Numbered from the stretch's first letter, positions 16,692 through 26,163 are shown. The stretch: 64,000 nt of DNA from Pusillimonas noertemannii (GCF_003096595.1 NZ_QEKO01000003.1:186001-250000); one strand, 5' to 3'. Numbers and translations: made by a program. Notes: a model not told the origin generated them from the letters alone.

Positions 16692-18236
16692 GTGTATATC
16701 GGAACCTATGCACGGAAAGTGCCCAAGAAACCCGCTGTGATTGACGCCGAAACAGGCTCATTGCTGACTTATGAACAACTGAACGCGGAGTCGAACCGGG
16801 TTGCGCGCCTGCTGCACGAGCGCGGGCTGCGCCGCGGCGATCAAGTCGCCATTTTTATGGAGAACCACCTTTCGTATATGGCGGTGATCTGGGCGGCGCT
16901 GCGTTCGGGGCTGCGCGCCGTGCCCTTGAATCGCTATTACAACGCCGAAGAGGTGGCGTATGTGGTGAACGACTGTGGCGCCAAAGCCATCTTTACGACG
17001 GCGGCCCAAGGAAATGTCGCCAAGGCGCTGCCGGGTCAGATTCCCGGCTGTGGGCACTTATTCGTGATGGATGGCGATCTTCCGGGGTGGGAGCGTTACG
17101 AGACAGCCCTTGCGCTCCAGAGTGCTTTACCTCCGGAGGTCGAGACAATGGGCGCCGTGATGTCTTATACCTCTGGAACCACGGGCCGGCCCAGGGGCGT
17201 TCTGCGCCCCATGCCGAACGTACCCGCCTCGGCAACATGGGGGGGCTGGATCGATACCGGGGAGCTCTTCGACATTGATGAGAACACCGTCTATCTGTCT
17301 CCTGCGCCTTTCTATCATGGGGCGCCCATGCGGTTTTGCCGTGCCGTCCATATGGCCGGAGGCACCTTGGTGTTCATGCGAAAGTTCGACGCCGAGCAGG
17401 CATTAAGACTGATCGAGCACTATCGTGTCACGCACTCTCAATGGGTGCCTACAATGTTCGTGCGCATGCTGAAGCTGGACAGGAGCATACGCGAACGATA
17501 CGACCTGTCGTCGCATCGAATAGCCATTCATGCCGCCGCTCCATGCCCCACCGATGTAAAGCACCAGATGATTTCGTGGTGGGGGCCTATAGTGCATGAG
17601 TATTACGGCGCTACTGATAGCGCAGGAATCACATCGATCACTTGCGAGGAATGGTTGCAACATCCCGGTTCGGTGGGACAGGCAGACCCCGAACGCGTGA
17701 AGGTGTGCCGGGACGACGGCTCTGAAGCAGCAGCCGGAGAACCCGGCCAGGTGTATTTCGTTGGCGAGCCCGAGTCGCTCCCACGTTACTTGAACGATCC
17801 GGAGAAAACTCGTGCTTCGCGCCACCCCGAACATGACAACTGGGTCACCGGGGGAGACATAGGTGTCATACGCGAAAACGGCTACCTGTACTTGACTGGC
17901 AGAAAGGCCTTCACGATTATATCGGGAGGCGTCAATATCTACCCCCAGGCGATCGAGGACGCCCTGATCGAACATCCCTTGGTGGCCGATGCCGCGGTGT
18001 TTGGCGTCCCTAACGAAGAGATGGGCGAAGAGGTGAAGGCCGTGCTTGAACTGGCGCGCGGAGTCGAGCCGTCAGCCGATCTGGTCGATCAACTGACGGT
18101 CTATTGCAAAACACGTGTGGCACGATACATGGTGCCTCGGTCTTTCGAGTTTGTTGAAAAGCTGCCTCGAACGGAAACCGGCAAGCTCATGAAAAAAGAG
18201 ATGCGGGACGCTTACTGGCCGGACCAGGTCAAATAG
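16692..18236 (+). CDS. AMP-forming acyl-CoA synthetase/ligase
   Basis: 514 residues of the ANL superfamily. It has the P-loop SYTSGTTGRPRG near residues 157-168, YYGATDSAG in the central region, the TGGDIG hinge and the C-terminal catalytic lysine in PRTETGKLMKK. It activates a carboxylic acid to its CoA thioester with ATP. The start is a GTG at 16692 with GAGG about 8 nt upstream, 2 nt after the hydratase stop. It is the last gene of its operon, and its 3' end overlaps the convergent flavin reductase gene by 8 nt without a terminator. Confidence 0.87.
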   Translation: MYIGTYARKVPKKPAVIDAETGSLLTYEQLNAESNRVARLLHERGLRRGDQVAIFMENHLSYMAVIWAALRSGLRAVPLNRYYNAEEVAYVVNDCGAKAIFTTAAQGNVAKALPGQIPGCGHLFVMDGDLPGWERYETALALQSALPPEVETMGAVMSYTSGTTGRPRGVLRPMPNVPASATWGGWIDTGELFDIDENTVYLSPAPFYHGAPMRFCRAVHMAGGTLVFMRKFDAEQALRLIEHYRVTHSQWVPTMFVRMLKLDRSIRERYDLSSHRIAIHAAAPCPTDVKHQMISWWGPIVHEYYGATDSAGITSITCEEWLQHPGSVGQADPERVKVCRDDGSEAAAGEPGQVYFVGEPESLPRYLNDPEKTRASRHPEHDNWVTGGDIGVIRENGYLYLTGRKAFTIISGGVNIYPQAIEDALIEHPLVADAAVFGVPNEEMGEEVKAVLELARGVEPSADLVDQLTVYCKTRVARYMVPRSFEFVEKLPRTETGKLMKKEMRDAYWPDQVK

Positions 18237-18720
18237 CGGCTTCCAATGCGCTATAGCGGCGCTGGAAGTACATCAGCGCAGGTCCTTGGTGCCCTTCGTG
18301 AATGGCTTCCACCCGCGCCAGGCATACGCAGTGCGAGCCGACCTTCTGTGTCTCGAAGATGCGGCAATCCAGGGCGATGAGGGCGGATTTCAAGACCGGG
18401 GCGCCGGTCGACAGCTGATACCATTCTCCGGAACCGAATCGATCATTGCCATAGACGCCCGAGCGGCCCGCAAAGGTATCCGCCACGGCGTTGTCGCCGG
18501 CGCGCAGAACATTGATGCACAAAAGCCCATTTTCGCGCAGGGTGATACCGGCCTGGCTATTGCAGTGCACGCAGACGAGGACAGTGGGCGGTTCGTCCGA
18601 AACAGAGCACACAGCCGTGGCGGTAAAGCCGGCGCGTCCCCCTGTGCCGTCGGTGGTTACCACATTCACGGCGGCGCCAAGACGCGACATCGCGTCACGA
18701 AAGGATGTGTTGGAAACCAT
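18229..18720 (-). CDS. flavin reductase (HpaC/StyB family), partner of the StyA-like monooxygenase
   Basis: 163 residues of the flavin reductase-like domain. The FRDAMSRLGAAVNVVTTDG start, TATAVCSVSDEPPTVLVCV and the GSHCVCLARV segment are typical of NADH:FAD oxidoreductases of two-component monooxygenases. It supplies reduced FAD by diffusion. It follows the StyA-like gene by 23 nt on the same strand. Close relatives in this window lie at 34367-34867 and 59153-59656 (hpaC). Confidence 0.88.
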   Translation of the reverse strand: MVSNTSFRDAMSRLGAAVNVVTTDGTGGRAGFTATAVCSVSDEPPTVLVCVHCNSQAGITLRENGLLCINVLRAGDNAVADTFAGRSGVYGNDRFGSGEWYQLSTGAPVLKSALIALDCRIFETQKVGSHCVCLARVEAIHEGHQGPALMYFQRRYSALEAAI

Positions 18721-18743
18721 TTTTCTCTCCTGGCGTGTCTCGT

Positions 18744-20009
18744 TCAGGCGGCTGTTCTCGCCGCGTCTTCTTTCATGCGATGGCGTTGCCCGAAGATCGG
18801 ACCGAACATGCGATCGGCGACCTCGCGATCAAAGAGCCACGGGAAGTAGTCAGGCGCATGGTTGAACGAGGCTGCGAACCTTTGAGCCACTTCGTGGTGA
18901 TCGTTTGCGGCCTCGACGACGTCATGCATGTGGGGGGTGAAGTCGAGCATCCGGTTCGACCATTCTGTTGTCAGGCATCCGCGTTCACGCCAGAAGCTTT
19001 CGAAGGTTTCCTGCATCCAGCCGCGGTCGAAGGCTTGGTCGCCGTGAGCCAGAATGCGCTGCAGGTAATGCCAGGCGGCTTTGCTTGCGTTGTTCGAGCC
19101 CTGGCCTGTCAGCGGATCGTTAAGCATGACGACGTCACCGATGCCCAGCACGGCGCGGCCCGAAGGCATGGTGGCCACCGGCTTGCGCACGGTGGGCGGG
19201 AATCGGCCGGTCAGTGTTCCATTGGCGTCGGTCAGTTCGATCTTGGCGCAGCGCGCGGCCTCCCATGGGAAGAAGCGCTGGAGTAGTTCTTTGCTTCGCG
19301 CCAGATGTTCCTGCGGGGAGCCGACGTCCGACCAGCTGTCCATCGGACCGCCCACAATGCCCTCGAAGACCATGATTTCGCAGGGGCCGCTGGTTGTCAG
19401 CGCGGGCATCACAAAGTACTCGCCTATGCCGGGAGCCATGCTGAAACAGTTTCCGCGCACCGGGGTGGTGGGCTCCATGCCGGTGACGTAGGTCAGCGCC
19501 AGTGCGCGTTGCGGTTTGTCATGAATAGAACGCAGGGCGTCGCGCTCGAAGAGCCGGCCCACTTCGCCCTTGCCTGAGGCAACGATGACCAGGTCATGTC
19601 TCTGCGCGAGCGCGTCAATGTCGGCAACCCCCGCCTGGTGGATCTGCAGGACGCCGCCCAGCCGTTCGAATTCTTCCATCCAGCGGGGAATCTTGACTCT
19701 CTGACAGATGGAGTTTCCGTAAGCCGGCCGTATCGCACGCCAGTTGACGTCTCGTCCTCCGTCATCGGTACGACGCGAAAACTCGAAGAACTCGATTTTT
19801 GGCGCCTCTTCCTCCCAGAAGTTGAGACCCAGGGCGCGTTCATGGTCCAGCCCCGTTTTCTGCATGCCCTGGCTGGAAAGGATCCGGCCGTTCTTGATCG
19901 CATCGGCGTCTCTGTCGGTTACAACGCACACCTTGTAGCCATGCTGCAGCAGTCCGATACCAAGTTGAAGGCCGGCGTGGCCGCCGCCGATGATTGCAAT
20001 CGATCGCAT
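18744..20009 (-). CDS. styrene monooxygenase StyA-like FAD-dependent oxygenase (copy 1)
   Basis: 421 residues, close to the 415 of StyA. The N-terminal dinucleotide-binding GGGHAGLQLGIGLL and the C-terminal DPLTGQGSNNASKAAWHY segment are diagnostic of group E flavoprotein monooxygenases, which epoxidise styrene, indole and similar alkenes with FADH2 from a separate reductase. The true substrate is unknown. AGGAGA precedes the ATG at 20009. A diverged paralogue lies at 33092-34351 with its own reductase, and both copies have an SDR gene upstream. Confidence 0.88.
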   Translation of the reverse strand: MRSIAIIGGGHAGLQLGIGLLQHGYKVCVVTDRDADAIKNGRILSSQGMQKTGLDHERALGLNFWEEEAPKIEFFEFSRRTDDGGRDVNWRAIRPAYGNSICQRVKIPRWMEEFERLGGVLQIHQAGVADIDALAQRHDLVIVASGKGEVGRLFERDALRSIHDKPQRALALTYVTGMEPTTPVRGNCFSMAPGIGEYFVMPALTTSGPCEIMVFEGIVGGPMDSWSDVGSPQEHLARSKELLQRFFPWEAARCAKIELTDANGTLTGRFPPTVRKPVATMPSGRAVLGIGDVVMLNDPLTGQGSNNASKAAWHYLQRILAHGDQAFDRGWMQETFESFWRERGCLTTEWSNRMLDFTPHMHDVVEAANDHHEVAQRFAASFNHAPDYFPWLFDREVADRMFGPIFGQRHRMKEDAARTAA

Positions 20010-20210
20010 ATTGATGTCTCTCCTATATGTGGATGCCTGGCGTGCTGCTCGAATATGCAAAGCAGAAGAACACCACGCCAGCGAAAACTGAACGCAAATA
20101 GCCATGCGTTCTGCGCGGGGTCGGTCCTGCGCAAAGCGATTAGCCATAGCCGTATGATGGCGCGATTTGCCTGTTATTTATCAGGAAGAGACGATGAAGT
20201 TTTCGCTCGA

Positions 20211-21245
20211 CTATCGTGCACCGTATGCAGCATCCAATAGTTGCGAGCGCAGCCACGCGACGCCGATGTCTGTGTCGGCTTGTTCGTGCCAGACCAGCGA
20301 GTAAGGCCAAAGCACCTTGCCGCACGGGTCATCGTGGATTTTCAGGTCGAACGCCCGAGCGGCCGCTTCGGCCAGCCGGCGGGGCAGCATGGCAATGACG
20401 TGCGATTGTGAAACGATAGGGCCGATTGCCAGGGGGTGGGGGACAACTGCCGCTATGGTGCGGCGCAACCCATGCTTGGCAAGAACCCCTTCGAGCCCCG
20501 CCGAGTCTCCGATGTGCGCGTTTCGGCGGATTCCCCGATCGGTGGCGGCCGCTCCGGATTTAGTCGAAGGGGGGGTGTCGACAAGGCGCACCACCACATG
20601 CGGATAGGTGGCAAGATCGTGGATGCCTAGCGTCTGCGCCGGATGATCTTTGCAGGTGACGAAGACCTGCTCGGTTTCTTCGAGTAGTTCGGTGCGAAAC
20701 CTGGAAGGAATCTCAACAAACGTGCCGACGGCGAGATCGATGCGTCCGGCGTCGAGTTCCTGTGCGATGTCCATACCATGCAGAGACACCACGTCGACAC
20801 AGACGGATGCATTCTGCTGGACCAGGCGTTTTACCAGAGCCGGCATCAGCAGGGCGCCGGCGTAGTCGGTGCCGGCGACCACAAAGTGCCGATTGCTTTG
20901 CCGCGGGTCAAAGTCGCGGTTTTCGAGCGCGAGCCTTAATCGTAAAAGCGCGTCTTTGACCGCAGGAGCCAGCTCGATCGCAAACGATGTGGGGCGCATC
21001 GTAGAGCCATCCCGCGTAAAAAGCTCGTCGCCGATCGAGGCCCGAAGGCGCCCCAGCCCATGGCTGACGGCGGATGGGCTAAGCGAGACCCTTCTGCCGG
21101 CCGCGACGACACTGCGCTCGGCCATTACCGCATCGAAGATGCGCAGGAGATTCAGGTCAAGCGCCGAGAACCGAACCCTGCCAGCGGTGGTCGTGTCGTC
21201 GGGAGCGGGCGAGGGCTGGTCGTGGTTTTGCCGATGCGATGTCAA
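20211..21245 (-). CDS. LysR family transcriptional regulator
   Basis: 344 residues. The N-terminal helix-turn-helix lies near residues 28-85 (LNLLRIFDAV, SLSPSAVSHGLGRLR), followed by a two-lobed effector domain typical of NodD/NahR-like activators. The start is a TTG at 21245 with a strong GGAGG ribosome site 4 nt upstream, which decides it. It lies 45 nt after the SDR gene on the same strand, so they may be co-transcribed. It is the only LysR gene here and may activate the StyA-like operon or the divergent TRAP genes (inference). Confidence 0.9.
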   Translation of the reverse strand: MTSHRQNHDQPSPAPDDTTTAGRVRFSALDLNLLRIFDAVMAERSVVAAGRRVSLSPSAVSHGLGRLRASIGDELFTRDGSTMRPTSFAIELAPAVKDALLRLRLALENRDFDPRQSNRHFVVAGTDYAGALLMPALVKRLVQQNASVCVDVVSLHGMDIAQELDAGRIDLAVGTFVEIPSRFRTELLEETEQVFVTCKDHPAQTLGIHDLATYPHVVVRLVDTPPSTKSGAAATDRGIRRNAHIGDSAGLEGVLAKHGLRRTIAAVVPHPLAIGPIVSQSHVIAMLPRRLAEAAARAFDLKIHDDPCGKVLWPYSLVWHEQADTDIGVAWLRSQLLDAAYGAR

Positions 21246-21290
21246 GATTCCTCCAATACGATTGAAGGCTTTGCGCCCCTGACCGTGATA

Positions 21291-22082
21291 TTACGAGCTT
21301 TTGAAGCGTTCTGCGCCCAGAAGGCCTTGCTCCGGCCCCAGCGCCAGATAGCCGCCATCCACGGCAAGCTCGGTGGCGGTGGTGAACCGTGCCTCATAAG
21401 ATAGCAAAAACGCCACGGTATCCGCTACTTCAGCGGGGTCGGCCATTCTGTTCAGCATGTGAAGAGGCGCCGCCGCTGCGTCCGCCGCGGCGCGATCGCC
21501 GCCAGTGCGCCGATCGAATGTCGCCGACCATACCCACCCAGGAGACACGGAGTTGACGCGGATATTGTCCTTGGCAAGATCGGCCGCGGCGTTGCGCGTC
21601 AGCTGTAGTATCGCTGCCTTGGTGGCGGGATAAACCCAGCGGTTTGCTTGCGCGATGTGGCCGCTGATACTGCCGAAATTGACGATGGCCCCGCCCCCTC
21701 GTTTGATCATTTCAGGGGCAACTGCCTGGATCAGCATGGCGGTGCTTGCCACGTTGGTATTCAGTGCGGTCAGCCAGTCTGAGCGGGGCGACTGCATGCC
21801 GGCGTCCAAGTAGACCGCAGCAAGGTTTACCAGAAAATCGATGCCGCCCCAATGTGTCACCGCTTTGCTGACGCAATGGCCAATCTGGGCGTCGTCCTGC
21901 ACATCGGTCTTGCAGAATGCGGCGCGTGGGCCAAGTTGTTTCGCGGCGGATTCGCCTCCGGCTTCGTCGATGTCGGCAAGCAGCACGCAGACTCCTCGTT
22001 CGATCAGCCCGGCGACAACTTCCCTGCCAAGCAGGGTGGCCGCACCGGTAACTATTGCCACCTTGTTCTCAAGTCCTCGCAT
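21291..22082 (-). CDS. short-chain dehydrogenase/reductase (SDR-1)
   Basis: 263 residues with a classical SDR layout: cofactor motif TGAATLLG, NLAAV, catalytic Ser in FGSISG, YPATK, and IRVNSVSPG. It oxidises a hydroxyl group on an unknown substrate, perhaps a product of the neighbouring oxygenase. AGGAG lies 9 nt before the ATG. The protein is clearly paralogous to the frameshifted SDR at 32297-33063; both share an IAQAxRWxYPAxKA segment. It begins the SDR-LysR-StyA-reductase series on the minus strand, divergent from a TRAP operon. Confidence 0.88.
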   Translation of the reverse strand: MRGLENKVAIVTGAATLLGREVVAGLIERGVCVLLADIDEAGGESAAKQLGPRAAFCKTDVQDDAQIGHCVSKAVTHWGGIDFLVNLAAVYLDAGMQSPRSDWLTALNTNVASTAMLIQAVAPEMIKRGGGAIVNFGSISGHIAQANRWVYPATKAAILQLTRNAAADLAKDNIRVNSVSPGWVWSATFDRRTGGDRAAADAAAAPLHMLNRMADPAEVADTVAFLLSYEARFTTATELAVDGGYLALGPEQGLLGAERFKSS

Positions 22083-22248
22083 GTTCGTACTCCTGATCCT
22101 CTATGGAAGTAGTTGATGTTAAGGCCAAGCTAAGCTGAGCGGCGATGATATTTTGGCAGTCGCCGCGTGCATGATGTGCAGCATGTTTCGTATGAGTAGT
22201 GTCCATGCGCTTGCCGTAGGCCGCCATTGGGGTGGATTTTCGGCTTCT

Positions 22249-22265
22249 TGCCCGCCAACCGGACA
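22249..22265. promoter_or_regulatory. IclR-type palindrome between SDR-1 and the TRAP-1 operon
   Basis: TGCCCG-CCAAC-CGGACA, 11 of 12 arm positions matching the consensus, in the divergent intergenic region. No clear promoter elements surround it. Confidence 0.42.
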
Positions 22266-22341
22266 AGTGCGATAAGTCGGCTTCATGAGGTCTCGCAGCG
22301 AACTAAGCTCTTCGTTGCCATTGTTAAGTGAGGAGAATTCA

Positions 22342-23316
22342 ATGCGTGTATTAATAAGAAAAATGCCATCCCTGTTCGCCGGTGTGGTCATGGCGGTGAG
22401 CTTCGGCGCCGCGCAAGCCGAAGAAGTTGTGCTGCGAGCGGTTAGTGCATTTGCGTCTGGCACGGCCGCGTCGGGCGCGTTCGAGAAATTTATCGAGAAG
22501 GTGAATGCCGAGGGCAAAGGCCTTGTTCGTATCGAATATCTGGGTGGTCCCCCGGCCATGCCGCCGTTTGAAGTGGGAAGCGCTGTTAGCCGGGGAGTGG
22601 TGGATATCGTGAACGTCGCGGGCGCGTTGTATACCTCGATGCTGCCCGAGGCCGATGCGCTTAAGCTGGGCGAGCTTACCCTGGCCGAAGAGCGTGAAAA
22701 TGGCGCATGGGACTTCATCAACCAGTTGCACAACGAAAGAATGAATGCATGGTATTTGGCCCGTGTTGGCGAGAATTTACCCTTGCATTTGTTTCTGAGC
22801 CGAGAAGTAGCCGAACCAGACCTGAGCGGTTTGACGATTCGCGTCACGCCGGCGTATGCCGCGTTCTTTCGGGCGCTCGGCGCCAATGTTGTTCAGACTG
22901 CTTCGGGCGAGGTATATACCGCACTGGAGCGAGGAGTGGTGCAGGGTTATGGATGGCCAATTATTGGCATATTTGATCTTGGCTGGCAGGAAGTAACCAA
23001 GTTTCGGGTGGATCCGGGTTTCTACAAAGTTGATGTCAATATGCTGGTCAACCTGGACCGGTGGAAATCTCTTGATGACAATCAAAGAGAGTTTCTGACC
23101 CGCATGGCGCGCTGGATCGAGGAAACCGACTTCCAGGACAACATTGTGTTGAAAGAGCAGGAGATTCGCAGACAGGCCGACGCTGGCATCAAGGCAATCG
23201 CTTTCGAAGGCGCCGCGCGCGAAAAATGGCTAAGCACAGCACGCGAAGCGGCCTGGAAGCAGGTCGTGTCCCAGTCAAAGGAAGGGGCAAAGCTGCGCAC
23301 CCTTCTTACAAAATAG
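22342..23316 (+). CDS. TRAP transporter substrate-binding protein (TRAP-1)
   Basis: 324 residues with a signal peptide (cleavage near AQAEE) and the DctP fold. It captures a carboxylate ligand in the periplasm for the permease pair encoded next. An AGGAG ribosome site is placed 7 nt before the ATG at 22342, so I reject the in-frame ATG at 22285. It is the first gene of a complete DctP-DctQ-DctM operon. Confidence 0.9.
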   Translation: MRVLIRKMPSLFAGVVMAVSFGAAQAEEVVLRAVSAFASGTAASGAFEKFIEKVNAEGKGLVRIEYLGGPPAMPPFEVGSAVSRGVVDIVNVAGALYTSMLPEADALKLGELTLAEERENGAWDFINQLHNERMNAWYLARVGENLPLHLFLSREVAEPDLSGLTIRVTPAYAAFFRALGANVVQTASGEVYTALERGVVQGYGWPIIGIFDLGWQEVTKFRVDPGFYKVDVNMLVNLDRWKSLDDNQREFLTRMARWIEETDFQDNIVLKEQEIRRQADAGIKAIAFEGAAREKWLSTAREAAWKQVVSQSKEGAKLRTLLTK

Positions 23317-23337
23317 AACAGGGGATGCCGACGCATT

Positions 23338-23838
23338 ATGCGCTACTACGATCGATTTCTTGATTTTTGCGGTACCTTGACCGGGATGCTGATACTGCTC
23401 ATTAGCATCGGTATCGGTGTCGATGTGTTGATACGCTGCGTGCAGGGTCAGAGCATTTACTGGATGATAGACCTTGTCGAATATGCATTGCTGCTGATGA
23501 CGTTTCTGGGCGCTCCATGGGTGCTTCGTCATGGACGTCATGTCGCAGTGGATATTGTCCTGATGACATTGCCGCATTACGTCCGGGCCTGGGTTGTTCG
23601 TGTTATGGCGGTCGTGTGCGCCGCAATTTGCGGTTTCATGGCCGTCGTTGGCGCTGAGGCGGTACTGGAGTCCTACGCGCGCGGTACCCTGCTATTCAAA
23701 AGCCTTGTGTTTCCAGAGTGGTGGATCCTTCTTTTCATGCCGATCAGCATGATGATGTGTTGCGTGGAGTTTGTTCGTCAGGCTCTCGGACGCGGCGTCG
23801 AAATTGAACGGTCGGATTCCGAAGGAGAGGGCATATGA
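23338..23838 (+). CDS. TRAP transporter small permease, DctQ family (TRAP-1)
   Basis: 166 residues with four hydrophobic segments. It has the DVLIRCVQG motif after the first segment and the LVEYALLLMTFLGAPW motif that corresponds to the conserved E-L region of DctQ. It forms the membrane complex with DctM. It follows the binding-protein gene by 21 nt and its stop overlaps the next ATG by 4 nt. Confidence 0.9.
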   Translation: MRYYDRFLDFCGTLTGMLILLISIGIGVDVLIRCVQGQSIYWMIDLVEYALLLMTFLGAPWVLRHGRHVAVDIVLMTLPHYVRAWVVRVMAVVCAAICGFMAVVGAEAVLESYARGTLLFKSLVFPEWWILLFMPISMMMCCVEFVRQALGRGVEIERSDSEGEGI

Positions 23839-25151
23839 CATGGCTTTCGTCGTTGATTCTGCTCGGAGGAGGCCTGGGTGCGCTGCTGATAACCGGAATA
23901 CCGGTTGCGTTGGCTTTCTTCGGCATCAACCTTGTCGGCGCCTGGGTATTTTTGGGCGGGGAGCCCGGCCTGATGCAGGTGGTACGTAACAGCGTCGGCT
24001 CCGTGGCCAATTACACTTTGGCGCCCATCCCTCTTTTTATTTTGATGGGCGAGGTTCTGTTGCATACCGGGCTTGCCTTTCGCGCCATCGATGCGATAGA
24101 ACGCTTGATTTCTCGTGTTCCGGGGCGAATGCCGTTGGTCGCGGTGGCAGGCGGTACGGTGTTTGCCGCCTTGTCTGGTTCCAGCATCGCCAATACGGCG
24201 ATGCTGGGTAAGGCCTTGCTGCCCAGTTTGCTTGGGCGGGGGTATCACCCGACTTTGGCGATGGGGCCCATCATGGCCACCGGCGCCATTGCCATGTTGA
24301 TACCGCCCTCCGCACTCGCGGTTCTAGTGGGTAGCCTGGCAGGCATTTCAATAGCGAAACTGCTCATCGCGGGCATCGTTCCGGCCCTGATGCTGTCAGT
24401 GCTATTTGCGGCTTACATTATTGTCAGGGCCATACAGCGCCCGCAGGACGCGCCGGCTGAACAGTATGCCTCGATAACTTTCCGCGAACGCATCGGGCCA
24501 TTTCTGCTGTACGTGGTTCCGCTGTCCGGTATTGTCATTGTGGTGGTCGGTAGCTTGATCGCTGGTTTGGCCACTCCGACCGAGTCGGCGGCATTGGGGG
24601 CGCTGGCGACGATGCTGGCTGCCATGCTGTACCGTAGTTTCACCATGGCGGCCATGATGCGCGCCCTGCATGAAACCGCAATGACGGTTGTGATGATTAT
24701 GTTTATTATCGTTGCATCGTCCTCGTTCAGTCAGTTGCTTACTTTCTCGGGCGCCAGCCACGGTATCGTGACGGTGCTTCAAGCATTTGACCCGACGCCG
24801 TTCAAGGTCATGTTGGGAATGATGTTGATTCTGCTGGTACTGGGTTGTTTTGTGGACCAGGTCAGCATGGCAATGATCACCATTCCTATCTTTTTGCCAG
24901 TGGCGGCCGCTGTGGACATCAATCTGTTGTGGCTAGGCGTTATTTATCTTCTGGCAATGGAGGTCAGCTTTCTTACGCCGCCCTTCGGATTGTTGCTGTT
25001 CGTCATGAAAGGTGTGGCGCCACCCCATCTTTCCATGAAAACCATCTATTATGCCGCCGCGCCGTTCGTCATGCTTGAGCTGTTCGTGCTGGCCGCTGTG
25101 TTGCTCTTTCCAGAGCTTGGCCTTTGGCTGCCCTCGTTGATGACGGAATAA
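23835..25151 (+). CDS. TRAP transporter large permease, DctM family (TRAP-1)
   Basis: 438 residues, a polytopic membrane protein of the usual DctM length with about 12 hydrophobic segments. Typical motifs include PLFILMGEVL, the SGSSIANTAMLG segment near residue 115, IPPS near residue 155 and a C-terminal FLTPPFGLLLFV loop. It carries out Na+-coupled uptake with DctQ. The operon ends at the hairpin at 25170-25202. Confidence 0.92.
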   Translation: MTWLSSLILLGGGLGALLITGIPVALAFFGINLVGAWVFLGGEPGLMQVVRNSVGSVANYTLAPIPLFILMGEVLLHTGLAFRAIDAIERLISRVPGRMPLVAVAGGTVFAALSGSSIANTAMLGKALLPSLLGRGYHPTLAMGPIMATGAIAMLIPPSALAVLVGSLAGISIAKLLIAGIVPALMLSVLFAAYIIVRAIQRPQDAPAEQYASITFRERIGPFLLYVVPLSGIVIVVVGSLIAGLATPTESAALGALATMLAAMLYRSFTMAAMMRALHETAMTVVMIMFIIVASSSFSQLLTFSGASHGIVTVLQAFDPTPFKVMLGMMLILLVLGCFVDQVSMAMITIPIFLPVAAAVDINLLWLGVIYLLAMEVSFLTPPFGLLLFVMKGVAPPHLSMKTIYYAAAPFVMLELFVLAAVLLFPELGLWLPSLMTE

Positions 25152-25169
25152 GGACGTGATGAGGTATTA

Positions 25170-25202
25170 CTGATAAAGCCGGCTGACAGCCGGCTTTATC
25201 AG
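25170..25202. terminator. strong hairpin after the TRAP-1 operon
   Basis: A 15-bp perfect inverted repeat with a 3-nt loop (GAC), including AAAGCCGGCT/AGCCGGCTTT, 18 nt after the DctM stop. There is no extended T-run after the stem, but the AAA/TTT within the stem fits a bidirectional terminator. Confidence 0.75.
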
Positions 25203-25209
25203 TGAAGAA

Positions 25210-25226
25210 TGACCATATGGTGGACA
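25210..25226. promoter_or_regulatory. weak IclR-type palindrome upstream of IclR-2
   Basis: TGACCA-TATGG-TGGACA, with the outer bases and the CC/GG core kept. It lies 128 nt upstream of the IclR-2 start, next to the terminator. Low confidence. Confidence 0.35.
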
Positions 25227-25353
25227 GAATAATCAATATGAAAGATAATCCACTAAAAAACATGCCCTCGACGCAGTGAAGAAGCCCCTTTCCTTTGTTA
25301 CTCGGCTTTTTCGGTGTCCTTGCCTTGACAGGGGGTATAAGCATTAAGGAGAC

Positions 25354-26130
25354 ATGATGAACGACTCTACTATCCGGAGTTTCCGGCGTGGACTAGAGGT
25401 GCTAAAAGCCTTGAACACCCGAAACTACCTCACCGCCCTCGAAATTAGCCGAGCTTGTACCTTGCCCAGGTCGACAGTGTATCGAGTGCTAGAGACTTTG
25501 ATGCAGGCAGGGTACGTGGTGCGCGATGATATTACGGACGTATACAGCTTAACAAGCGAGGTTACCAAGCTGTCCAGCGGATATGGTCCTAGCGCTCATG
25601 TCATCGAAATAGCCAAGCCCTTGCTGAAGGCGTTCAGCGACGAAATCTGTTGGCCTTCGTATATTCATGTGCTCGAGTCAGATGTTATGGTTACGCGTGC
25701 TATCTTCCGTTCGCCGCGGGCGCTGACCTACCCGCGTATCGGAAAAAAACATCCCATCGCCAGCAGCGCCCCGGGCCGGGCTTATCTTGCAAGTTTGGAA
25801 ACGGATGAACGCAGGCGCTGGATACAGTCTTCGCCCGAGGTTTCGCCCGTGACAAGTGGAAACAACTGGGATCTATACAAGCTTAACAGCCTGATTCGGG
25901 ATGCGGGTATCTTGGGGTGCGGGTTTCGGGACGAAGGCCTTGTGCCCAGAACCTGCTCGATCTCTTTGCCGATCCGATGCGGCGACAACGCTGCGGTGTA
26001 CTGGACCATTGTCATGATGAGCGCGGTAATCACAGCTGAAAAAGCCGTTTCGAACTATTTGAATGAGGCCAGGGCGATAGCTGTCCAGATCGAGCAGCTT
26101 GCGCATACCCGTCAGCCTCATACGCTGTGA
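25354..26130 (+). CDS. IclR family transcriptional regulator (IclR-2)
   Basis: 258 residues. Winged helix with recognition helix LPRSTVYRVLETL near residues 37-49, then the ligand domain. It is clearly more distant from the other two IclR proteins in the window: the recognition helix differs and the effector domain lacks the PHPLSxRRGVG segment. AAGGAG directly precedes two possible ATGs (25354 and 25357); I use the first. It may control TRAP-1 upstream or the P450 operon, which ends 34 nt downstream on the other strand. Confidence 0.88.
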   Translation: MMNDSTIRSFRRGLEVLKALNTRNYLTALEISRACTLPRSTVYRVLETLMQAGYVVRDDITDVYSLTSEVTKLSSGYGPSAHVIEIAKPLLKAFSDEICWPSYIHVLESDVMVTRAIFRSPRALTYPRIGKKHPIASSAPGRAYLASLETDERRRWIQSSPEVSPVTSGNNWDLYKLNSLIRDAGILGCGFRDEGLVPRTCSISLPIRCGDNAAVYWTIVMMSAVITAEKAVSNYLNEARAIAVQIEQLAHTRQPHTL

Positions 26131-26163
26131 TGCCCGCAATCGTCACCTGTAATCTGAGTCTGC

